A stretch of 64,000 nucleotides of DNA from Geomonas oryzae. Its GTDB lineage: Bacteria; Desulfobacterota; Desulfuromonadia; Geobacterales; Geobacteraceae. The notes beneath the pieces were generated by a model that was not told the DNA's origin, searched no databases, and saw only the letters and a program-made list of their open reading frames with translations. Shown here in pieces: positions 16,825 to 23,364 of this stretch. Each line of letters opens with the position of its first letter. Position 1 is the first letter of the stretch. Both the position numbers and the translations under genes were made by a program. The stretch is from NCBI RefSeq assembly GCF_004117875.1, contig NZ_RAHW01000004.1, positions 434,001 through 498,000 of the forward strand, given 5' to 3'.

Positions 16825-17798
16825 AAGGGGACGCGCTGAAGAGCGCCGCGTTTCCATTTTTCCAGGTCGTCCAAATGCTGGAGCGGATGCATCCGGGCTC
16901 CGCGGGTGTCGGTGAGGCGATTTCACCCGGCACGGAGCTGATCCGCTTCAAGGCACGGAAAGGCTTCGCCTTCCCCGCAAGCGATGTCACCGGTATGAGC
17001 TACGGTGACGACGGCGTCGTGCAGGTCGAGGTAGCCCACATGGGCCTCATCGGTCCGTCAGGGATGCTGCCGCATTGGTATCACGAACTGGTCCTCGCGC
17101 GGGAGACGGCTAACGATCACGCCATGGGCGACTTCTACGACATTTTCCATCACCGCCTTGTTTCCCTCTTTTACCGCGCCTGGAAGCGCAGCGCGCTGTT
17201 GCCGCAGAAAAGAAGCGACCACAGCGATGTCTTCTCCTGCCACCTCTTCAGCTTTCTTGGACTCGGTACGGACGGGCTGCGGGAAAAGCTCGCCACATCG
17301 GAGGCGGCGCTGCTGCACTTCTGCGGTGAAGCGAGCCGGCAGGGAGCGTCGGCCGGAACGATTGCACGCATCGTCACAGCGGTTTTGAGGGTGAAGGCGG
17401 ATGTGGAGCCGTTTGTGGCGCGCGTCGTTGTCCTGGAAAAGTCGGATCAGGCAACGCTGGGCCAGGCGAACTGCAGGCTCGGTGTGGATGCCGTCTGCGG
17501 CTCTGAAACCTGCGATGTCCAATCGACCTTCCGGGTTTGCCTGGGACCCATGCAATATCAGGAACTGGTCGATCTGTCGGGAGTACGGAAACTGAGACAT
17601 CTGGTCTCACTGGTGCGTTTCCTTGCGGGGCTTGAATATGAGATCGAGATACGGCTCGTTCTGAAGAGAGATGAAGTTCCGGGGTGCAGGCTTGGTTGCA
17701 CATCCCCAGATGCACCGAGACTCGGCTGTTCCACCTGGCTTAAGGCGCCGGAACTGCCCCTTGATGCGGACCCGTACATTACGATCGGCCCGGAATAA
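16821..17798 (+). CDS. tssG: Type VI secretion baseplate protein TssG
   Basis: I use the GTG at 16821, which overlaps the tssF stop as GTGA and gives 325 residues. An ATG at 16788 inside tssF would add 11 residues and cannot be excluded. Landmarks are FPFFQVVQMLERM near the start, IRFKARKGFAFPASDVTG, GLIGPSGMLPHWYHELV, and FYDIFHHRLVSLFYRAWKR. TssG is the wedge protein that partners two TssF copies. The C-terminus (GCTSPDAPRLGCSTWLK) is normal. It is separated from vgrG by 94 bases with no clear terminator. Confidence 0.93.
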   Translation: MKGDALKSAAFPFFQVVQMLERMHPGSAGVGEAISPGTELIRFKARKGFAFPASDVTGMSYGDDGVVQVEVAHMGLIGPSGMLPHWYHELVLARETANDHAMGDFYDIFHHRLVSLFYRAWKRSALLPQKRSDHSDVFSCHLFSFLGLGTDGLREKLATSEAALLHFCGEASRQGASAGTIARIVTAVLRVKADVEPFVARVVVLEKSDQATLGQANCRLGVDAVCGSETCDVQSTFRVCLGPMQYQELVDLSGVRKLRHLVSLVRFLAGLEYEIEIRLVLKRDEVPGCRLGCTSPDAPRLGCSTWLKAPELPLDADPYITIGPE

Positions 17799-17892
17799 CT
17801 GTTAAAGCCGGCAGCACCCTAGGTAGGGGAACATGTTTTCGGACACTTGAGCACGAAAATCTCTCTTCCCACCCAAAAGACTGAGGTAGCCA

Positions 17893-19938
17893 ATGGCGTT
17901 CACGCAAGAGGACAGATTGATCTCCATAACTACCGTGTTCGGCGAAGATGCCCTGCTTTTGACCGAACTGAGCGGGGAAGAAGGGATCTCGTGCAGCTTC
18001 AGGTTCGAGCTGTCGTTGCTGTCGGAACAGCACGATATCTCGTCCGATTCATTGCTGGGAAGCAACGTTACTGTCTCGATTGCTCTTGCCGACGGTAACA
18101 GACGATACCTGGACGGCATCATCTCAACTTTCTCGCAGGGACGGACAGGCGACGAAGAGGGGGCGGATGCGAGATTCTCTTCATTTCGCTGCACGATGGT
18201 TCCCTGGTTCTGGAGCCTTAGCGAAAGCGCCAACATAAGGGCCTTCCAAAGCCTGTCCGTCCCCGAGATAGTGGAACGCATCTTCGCGGATCATGGCTTT
18301 TCGTGGTTCCAACTCCAATTGCGGGGGAGCTATGAGAAAAGAGAGTTCTGCGTGCAGTACAGAGAAACCGACTTCAACTTCGTGTCGCGCCTGCTCGAAG
18401 AGGAAGGCATCTTCTATTTCTTCAAGCATGAAAAGGGGCGACACACCATGATCCTCGCCGACTCCCCGGAAGCGCATCTTCCTTGTCCCTTCCAGCAGAA
18501 AGCCTCCTGTCTGATCAATGCCAGCGGCACCCGTGAAGAAGATGTCATCACCTCTCTCGAGATATCCCGGCAGCTTCGTTCTACCAGGTATTCTCTCAAC
18601 GATTACAACTTCATGGTTCCTCGTACCGGTCTCAAAGTGCAAAGCGACACTCCCGCCCACTCAGGCCCGGTTCGCGAGGTTTACGACGTCCCGGGCGGTT
18701 ATGGGAAGCTGGCTGATGGGGAACGGTTGGCGAGGATACGGATGGAGGAAGAAGAGGCACGTTCGGTTGCCGTCACAGGGGAGAGTGACTGCCGTGCCTT
18801 TGTCAGCGGCTACCGTTTCACCTTGGCGGGGCACGGCAACGCGAATCTCGATGGCAAGGACCTGCTTCTCGTGTCGGTCCGCCACGATGCCGTGGAAGCG
18901 TACGGGACCGATGCGCCTTCGAGCTATCGGAACAGTTTCACCTGCATCCCGTATCGTACCCCATACCGTCCGCCCCGCCTCACGCCAAAGCCGATACTAC
19001 AGGGCGCCCAGACTGCGACAGTCGTGGGGCCGCCGGGCGAGGAAATACACACCGACCAATACGGCCGGGTGAAAGTTCAGTTCCACTGGGACCGCGAGGG
19101 GAAGCGAGACGACAAGAGTTCCTGCTGGATCAGGGTGAGCCAGCCTTGGGCGGGCAACGGCTGGGGCGCCTTTTATCTGCCGCGGGTGGGGCAGGAGGTC
19201 GTCGTGGACTTCCTGGAAGGCGACCCCGACCGCCCCATCATCATCGGCCAGTTGCACAACGGTCAGAACCTGCCACCGTACCAACTGCCGCTCGAGAAAA
19301 CGAAGAGCTGCATCAAGTCGTGTTCGACTCCGGAAGCACAAGGGCACAACGAATTGCGCTTCGAGGACAAAAAGGGCGAGGAGCAGTTGTACATCCACGC
19401 GCAGCGGGAGCAGGCGAACCGGGTGGAGGAGGACTCGCTGGAATGGGTAGGGCAGGACCGTCACCTGGTCGTGAATCGGGACCGGTTGGAGAAGGTGTCG
19501 CGCGACCAGCACCTTGAGGTGCTGGGGGATCGCAATGAGAAGATCGGTGGGACCCTTTCACTTTCACTGGGCGCCGATTTGCAGATCAGGATCGGGGCGA
19601 CCTGTGCCGTGCAGGGGGGAGAAGACATCCACATAAAGGCGGCAAGGAACATAGTGATCGAGTCCGTCGCGCGGGTATCGCTGAAGGTGGCGGGAAGCTT
19701 CATCAACATAGATTCCGCCGGGGTGACCATAGTCGGCGGCGACGTAGCGATCAACCGCGGCGGTTCCCCCGCCTCTTGCGGCCAGGCTGCGCCGGACCTG
19801 CCGAAACATCCTAAAGAGGCGGGCGTTTCACCTGCAGCGGGACGTGAGGCAGCGGCTTGCGATTTTGCCGAGCCGGGGACCCAGGCGCGGTCGCTGCAGG
19901 ACGCGGCAGAGCAGCACGAACCGCTTTGCGAGAAGTGA
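17893..19938 (+). CDS. vgrG: VgrG, type VI secretion spike protein (TssI)
   Basis: The protein has 681 residues. The N-terminal gp27-like part contains the RETDFNFVSRLLEEEGIFYF motif, and the gp5-like OB fold has the DQYGRVKVQFHWDREGK and GDPDRPIIIGQLHN signatures. A beta-helix needle (ISRDQHLEVLGDRNEKI-type repeats, spelled KVSRDQHLEVLGDRNEKIGG here) follows. The last 65 residues are a Pro/Ala-rich tail with several Cys and no recognisable toxin domain. VgrG trimerises to form the tip and normally needs a PAAR protein, which is not encoded nearby. The adjacent small gene may be its partner. Confidence 0.95.
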   Translation: MAFTQEDRLISITTVFGEDALLLTELSGEEGISCSFRFELSLLSEQHDISSDSLLGSNVTVSIALADGNRRYLDGIISTFSQGRTGDEEGADARFSSFRCTMVPWFWSLSESANIRAFQSLSVPEIVERIFADHGFSWFQLQLRGSYEKREFCVQYRETDFNFVSRLLEEEGIFYFFKHEKGRHTMILADSPEAHLPCPFQQKASCLINASGTREEDVITSLEISRQLRSTRYSLNDYNFMVPRTGLKVQSDTPAHSGPVREVYDVPGGYGKLADGERLARIRMEEEEARSVAVTGESDCRAFVSGYRFTLAGHGNANLDGKDLLLVSVRHDAVEAYGTDAPSSYRNSFTCIPYRTPYRPPRLTPKPILQGAQTATVVGPPGEEIHTDQYGRVKVQFHWDREGKRDDKSSCWIRVSQPWAGNGWGAFYLPRVGQEVVVDFLEGDPDRPIIIGQLHNGQNLPPYQLPLEKTKSCIKSCSTPEAQGHNELRFEDKKGEEQLYIHAQREQANRVEEDSLEWVGQDRHLVVNRDRLEKVSRDQHLEVLGDRNEKIGGTLSLSLGADLQIRIGATCAVQGGEDIHIKAARNIVIESVARVSLKVAGSFINIDSAGVTIVGGDVAINRGGSPASCGQAAPDLPKHPKEAGVSPAAGREAAACDFAEPGTQARSLQDAAEQHEPLCEK

Positions 19939-19982
19939 CCATCATGAACCGGGCGGTCGCCCAGGGTTTTTCCGGAGGAGCT

Positions 19983-20381
19983 ATGGAAATCAAAACGATG
20001 CCGATCAACAGTGCGGTACGCGCTGCCTTTTTGGAACACCTCGATGCTGTCTTCGATAGGGACCTCGCCGATTACCACAGGATCGAACGTGGACAGCGGC
20101 TCCAGTTTCTCGCCGCCGCTGTCGAACTGGCAGAAAACAAGGGGTTCAGCTCGGAGCAGGGGATAGCCTCCTACGTCCTGGCCCTTTGGTACCTGGACAT
20201 CGACTTTGAGGAGAAGAGCGACGAACTGGCGTCGTTGCTCTTGTCGCCTCTGCCCGAGGTGCGTCGCGTCCATGCCATGAATCAATGGGTGGAGGCTCTT
20301 TTGGGAGAGCCGGACAACATCGCGGCTGCGGACGAGGCATTGAAGAAGGCGCTGCACCTCACAGAGCCCTGGGGCAACTGA
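19983..20381 (+). CDS. Unknown small protein encoded directly after vgrG
   Basis: Starting at the ATG at 19983, behind GGAGGAG, gives 132 residues. An ATG at 19944 is possible but has a poorer ribosome site. There is no signal peptide and no membrane segment, and prediction by eye is nearly all helix. Motifs include AAFLEHLDAVFDRDLADYHR, EQGIASYVLALWYLDIDF and VHAMNQWVEALLG. Its position after vgrG suggests an effector adaptor, chaperone, immunity protein or small effector; I do not recognise the family. The C-terminus (LKKALHLTEPWGN) is short and without features. Confidence 0.65.
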   Translation: MEIKTMPINSAVRAAFLEHLDAVFDRDLADYHRIERGQRLQFLAAAVELAENKGFSSEQGIASYVLALWYLDIDFEEKSDELASLLLSPLPEVRRVHAMNQWVEALLGEPDNIAAADEALKKALHLTEPWGN

Positions 20382-20393
20382 CATAACGGCATA

Positions 20394-20428
20394 CGCCCCG
20401 GCCTCTGACGCCAACAGAAGCGGGGGCG
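20394..20428 (+). terminator. Hairpin at the end of the type VI secretion locus
   Basis: CGCCCC and GGGGCG arms enclose a second imperfect stem (TCTG with CAGA). There is no T-run, so this is a possible factor-dependent or processed 3' end rather than a clear intrinsic terminator. Confidence 0.3.
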
Positions 20429-20508
20429 ACTGTCACCGTCCCCTCATCACTTTTGACCATCGCTTCCTCGGTAGTATCCCGCAGATCAACTCACCCAAAA
20501 TTTAGCAG

Positions 20509-20537
20509 TTGACATCAGACCACTTCTTCTTTATAAA
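20509..20537 (+). promoter_or_regulatory. Strong sigma70 promoter
   Basis: TTGACA (20509-20514) and TATAAA (20532-20537) are separated by exactly 17 bases. The predicted start is near 20544, about 105 bases before the DUF3793 start codon. Confidence 0.75.
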
Positions 20538-20540
20538 ACT

Positions 20541-20559
20541 GATAACAGTTTTCATTATC
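20541..20559 (+). promoter_or_regulatory. Fur box candidate over the transcription start
   Basis: GATAACAGTTTTCATTATC, read on the minus strand, agrees with the classical 19-base Fur consensus at 15 of 19 positions, with both GATAA/TTATC ends intact. It starts four bases after the -10 element, a position where a repressor would block RNA polymerase. I infer iron repression of the DUF3793-DUF2325 pair. Confidence 0.6.
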
Positions 20560-20649
20560 GCAAAGAGTGTTGTCCCGAAAAGCCGCTTGCCTGTGCGGTA
20601 AGGTGTTGAGAGATTATTGGAATTCTCTGTGAGGAGCTGCGGAGGGGAG

Positions 20650-21396
20650 ATGAAAGTTGCTGTCGCTGTGAAAGAGGATCTGTCAGCGGTACAAGGTGTC
20701 GATGCGGCGGGTTCGATACGCGGATCGCGGGCTTCCTGGCAGGATTTCGCCGGGCTCTACCCGACGGAAGAGGAATGTCTCGCCTCCTTCCTGGCCCTCG
20801 AGCTTGCCGAGGTGCTGCAGGGCGCCAAACCGGCCAACCTCGTCTGTCTCACCAACAAGCACCGCTCCTGCGGCAGAAATCTTTACCTCCTCTGGAAAGA
20901 ACACGGCGAGGCCCTTCTCGCGGAAAGCGGCCTGAAGGTGCGGGTGCTCGACGACCGCGGCTCGTCGATCCTTCTCCTGCTCTACTCGCAGCAAGCGCTT
21001 AGCGAGCTCCTGTCGCAAAAAAGCGCCTCCATCATCCTGCGCAAGTCCGGTTACGGCAACCCGGATGATCTCGACGCCACCCTCGATGAACTGGAAAAAC
21101 GGGTGACGGGGGAGGGGTTCCCGCACGAGATCGGCGTCTTCCTTGGCTACCCGCTGAAGGACGTGGTCGGCTTCATGGGGTGGGCGCCGCTGGCCTTCAC
21201 CTGCCAGGGACCTTGGAAGATCTTCGGCAATCCGGAGCAGAGCCTGCGCCTTGCCGAGTGCCACCGCGAGTGCCGCGGCAGGATGTCCGAAAAGCTCGCC
21301 GCCGGCTGCAGTCCCTTGCAGTGCTTAAGAAGCGTCGCCGCAGGAGTCGCCGATTCCTACGACGCAGTGCCGACCGTTTTTTTATCGGTATCGTGA
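20650..21396 (+). CDS. DUF3793 family protein
   Basis: Starting at the ATG at 20650 (GGAGGGGAG just upstream) gives 248 residues; a TTG 33 bases earlier is less likely. Conserved DUF3793 features include the EVLQGAKPANLVCLTN segment with nearby Cys residues (HRSCGRNLYLLW), LRKSGYGNPDDLDATLDEL, and the HEIGVFLGYPLKDVVGFMG motif. The biochemical role is unknown. The family is frequently adjacent to iron or heavy-metal uptake genes, and here the promoter carries a Fur-like box. A DUF2325 gene follows 40 bases later and is probably co-transcribed. Confidence 0.85.
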   Translation: MKVAVAVKEDLSAVQGVDAAGSIRGSRASWQDFAGLYPTEEECLASFLALELAEVLQGAKPANLVCLTNKHRSCGRNLYLLWKEHGEALLAESGLKVRVLDDRGSSILLLLYSQQALSELLSQKSASIILRKSGYGNPDDLDATLDELEKRVTGEGFPHEIGVFLGYPLKDVVGFMGWAPLAFTCQGPWKIFGNPEQSLRLAECHRECRGRMSEKLAAGCSPLQCLRSVAAGVADSYDAVPTVFLSVS

Positions 21397-21436
21397 AAAT
21401 GAATGTCAAAGCCTGGAAATCAGGCGGGAGGGCGTT

Positions 21437-21724
21437 ATGTGCATAGCTCTGATCGGAGGGATGGATCGCTTGGGTAAGCACTACCAGGAAGAGGCGGAAC
21501 GGGCGGGAATGACGCTGCAGTTCTTCAGCACCTCGGAAACAAACATAGCATCGAAACTCAAAAAGGCCGACGCCATGGTCATCTTCACCAACAAGGTGTC
21601 GCATCGTGTGAAGATCGAAGCGATGCAGGTGGCAAAGGCGAAGGACATACCGGTATTCATGCATCACGCCTGTGGCATCTGCACCTTCAGGAACTGCCTG
21701 GAGTGTCTGAAGCAGAGACACTAG
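21437..21724 (+). CDS. DUF2325 domain protein
   Basis: This 95-residue protein starts MCIALIGGMDRLGKHY and has the family motif KKADAMVIFTNKVSHRVK. Cys residues occur in HHACGICTFRNCLECL near the C-terminus, a possible metal or cluster-binding site. No signal peptide or membrane helix is visible. DUF2325 proteins are thought to be small nucleotide-fold-like domains of unknown function. A GGGAGG ribosome site precedes the ATG. Transcription likely comes from the promoter at 20509. Confidence 0.85.
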   Translation: MCIALIGGMDRLGKHYQEEAERAGMTLQFFSTSETNIASKLKKADAMVIFTNKVSHRVKIEAMQVAKAKDIPVFMHHACGICTFRNCLECLKQRH

Positions 21725-21806
21725 CCGTCGGCATGACGTATTTCATGTTGCACCGGACCTGCGCTACGTGTAGCCTTGTTTGACACTTCCGCCGTACAGG
21801 ATCCGC

Positions 21807-22460
21807 ATGCCCGATGCCAGCAACTCGACAATCAGAAGGATGATGACGACCGGAGTGCTCCTTGCCCCGGTCGTCGTCCTCTGCATCCTCTACCTCGACG
21901 TACCCCTTGCGCACTTCGTCAGGGACTACCTCTACGCCAACGCCCACTGGTCCAGGACCACCTCCGACCTTCCCGATCTGCTCTCGCTCGTGGTGCTCGT
22001 ATCCATGGCGGGGTCTTTCGCGATCTACCTCCGTCACTCCCGGGATGCCGTCTACGACCGGCTCACCCTCTTCGCAAGGGAGGTGCTTTGGCTGGCCCCA
22101 TCCTCATTTCTGGCGAAGGCACTGCTGAAAATCGTCTTCGGACGCAGCAACACGCGCTGCTGGTTGCGCGACCCAAGCATTTACGGTTTTCACTGGTTCC
22201 AGATGAAGGAGCACTGCGAGGGGTTCCCTTCGGGGCACATGCTCGTGATCACCGCGCTCCTCGCCGCTTTGTGGCGCTTCTATCCCGGGAGCCGCATTTG
22301 GGTTACCGTCACCTCGGTACTGCTCGGTCTTGCCCTGATCGCCACGAACTACCATTTCCTTAGCGACGTCCTGGCCGGCGCCTACCTCGGCTTACTGCTG
22401 GAGATCGTTCTTTTCCGCTTGCTCTTCAGGAAGCAGGACCCCGGCGGCGCCATATCATAA
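21807..22460 (+). CDS. PAP2-family membrane phosphatase
   Basis: From the ATG at 21807 (AGGA about six bases upstream) the product has 217 residues; a TTG 27 bases earlier is a weaker start. Five to six membrane helices are visible. PAP2 motifs are KIVFGRSNTR (about 108-117), EGFPSGHM with the catalytic PSGH at 141-144, and TNYHFLSD with His183 and Asp187. The third motif lacks its usual first Arg. Likely substrates are lipid phosphates or undecaprenyl pyrophosphate at the inner membrane. It stands alone, with a new promoter starting 70 bases after its stop. Confidence 0.85.
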   Translation: MPDASNSTIRRMMTTGVLLAPVVVLCILYLDVPLAHFVRDYLYANAHWSRTTSDLPDLLSLVVLVSMAGSFAIYLRHSRDAVYDRLTLFAREVLWLAPSSFLAKALLKIVFGRSNTRCWLRDPSIYGFHWFQMKEHCEGFPSGHMLVITALLAALWRFYPGSRIWVTVTSVLLGLALIATNYHFLSDVLAGAYLGLLLEIVLFRLLFRKQDPGGAIS

Positions 22461-22531
22461 ATTAGCCTTCGTATACGGCCACTTCGCCCGCAGCGCCGCT
22501 TCAGGTGCGGCTTCGGCGCCAGCTTTTTCCC

Positions 22532-22560
22532 TTGCATCCGAAGCCGAAATCCCTTATATT
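22532..22560 (+). promoter_or_regulatory. Sigma70 promoter for the leader RNA and zinc-ribbon gene
   Basis: TTGCAT (22532-22537) and TATATT (22555-22560) are separated by 17 bases. Predicted transcription would start near 22567, about 148 bases before the next ORF. Confidence 0.6.
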
Positions 22561-22566
22561 TCAACG

Positions 22567-22651
22567 GCACATCAACGTAAATAGTTAACGCTTAAACCAA
22601 CGATACGTAGCAGATGGCGGTGCAGGGACACCGCACTCAGATAACGCATGG
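22567..22651 (+). ncRNA. Structured 5' leader or small RNA (possible attenuator)
   Basis: The 85 bases between the predicted start and the terminator contain a GCGGTG/CACCGC hairpin (about 22618-22635). They also contain TAAACC (22593-22598), which can pair with GGTTTA in the left arm of the terminator stem at 22652-22665. That is the arrangement expected of a leader with alternative terminator and antiterminator folds. It does not match a riboswitch class I know; in particular it lacks the GEMM core sequences. It could instead be a free-standing small RNA. Confidence 0.4.
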
Positions 22652-22685
22652 AAAGGGTTTAGCCGCCTCGGTTAAGCCCTTTTTG
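22652..22685 (+). terminator. Intrinsic terminator in the leader of the zinc-ribbon gene
   Basis: A 14-base-pair stem (22652-22665 with 22669-22682, two wobble pairs) around loop CCT is followed by a T-run. It ends only 30 bases before the start codon at 22715, so it acts either as an attenuator for that gene or as the end of a small RNA. Confidence 0.75.
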
Positions 22686-22714
22686 TTTGAGCATAAAAAG
22701 GTCAGGGAGGCCCA

Positions 22715-23161
22715 ATGGAAAGAAGAGCTTTAACGGCAGGAGATATGGTTGACTCGCAGTGCACGCGTTGCAAGGCGCTCTTGAACCACACCATCGTGGC
22801 GATGGTGGGGACTCAGGTCGTGCGGGTGAAATGCAACACCTGTGGCAGCGAGCACAACCATCGTCCCGCGAAAGAACCAAAGGCCGCCACCGTGAAGGGA
22901 GCAAAGGCTGTAAAAGAGGCGAAGACGCCGCGCACCAGGGCGGCAAAGGCCCCGGCCGTCTCGGACGAGGCAATTTGGGAAGCGATGATCGAGCCGCTCG
23001 ATCCGGATCTGGCCGTACCGTACAGCATGGACGGCAAGTTCAAGCCGAACACGCTGATCGCCCATCCCGTCTTCGGCACCGGCGTCGTCGCCGCCTGCCA
23101 GTCCGGCAAGGTCGAGGTGGTCTTCAAGAGCGGGCGCAAGCTCCTGAGAAGCGCCTGCTGA
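22715..23161 (+). CDS. Zinc-ribbon protein with basic linker
   Basis: The product has 148 residues. Two CxxC pairs (Cys16/Cys19 and Cys40/Cys43) form a zinc ribbon at the N-terminus. A Lys/Ala-rich flexible linker (about 52-85) follows, then a C-terminal domain with PNTLIAHPVFGTGVV and KVEVVFKSGRKLLRSAC, which looks like a small beta barrel. The combination suggests nucleic-acid or RNA-polymerase association, but this is inference. The ATG follows AGGGAGG. Expression probably depends on readthrough of the upstream leader terminator. Confidence 0.7.
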   Translation: MERRALTAGDMVDSQCTRCKALLNHTIVAMVGTQVVRVKCNTCGSEHNHRPAKEPKAATVKGAKAVKEAKTPRTRAAKAPAVSDEAIWEAMIEPLDPDLAVPYSMDGKFKPNTLIAHPVFGTGVVAACQSGKVEVVFKSGRKLLRSAC

Positions 23162-23191
23162 TCCGCACCGCACGCGGTTTATCAAAATGAG

Positions 23192-23229
23192 AAAGGGGCT
23201 GTCGGAATAAATCCGGCAGCCCCTTTTTA
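23192..23229 (+). terminator. Intrinsic terminator after the zinc-ribbon gene
   Basis: A 15-base-pair stem (23192-23206 with 23212-23226, one wobble pair) and a short loop are followed by T5. It is among the clearest terminators in the window. Confidence 0.92.
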
Positions 23230-23295
23230 TTCCCTCGGGGTTCCCCAAATAGCAATAGTCCCACTTCTCGGCATAGATCGAGGCCTTAAGTTCCC

Positions 23296-23336
23296 CCCTT
23301 TGCGAAGGGGGGGCAGGGGGGATTTGCCTTTCGTTG
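23296..23336. repeat. C-rich/G-rich intergenic repeat, family 1 (short copy)
   Basis: A CCCCCCTTTGCGAAGGGGGG palindrome followed by CAGGGGGGATTTGCC. Related copies are at 27654-27720, 27842-27880 and 48212-48277. It lies between the convergent zinc-ribbon and tex genes. Confidence 0.8.
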
Positions 23337-23364
23337 GCACAGCTCCCCCCTCACCACTGATTCA

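Noticed and set aside
22567-22715. GEMM (c-di-GMP or cGAMP) riboswitch before the zinc-ribbon gene
   Set aside because: The P1 and tetraloop-receptor core sequences of GEMM are not found; it is kept only as an unclassified leader.
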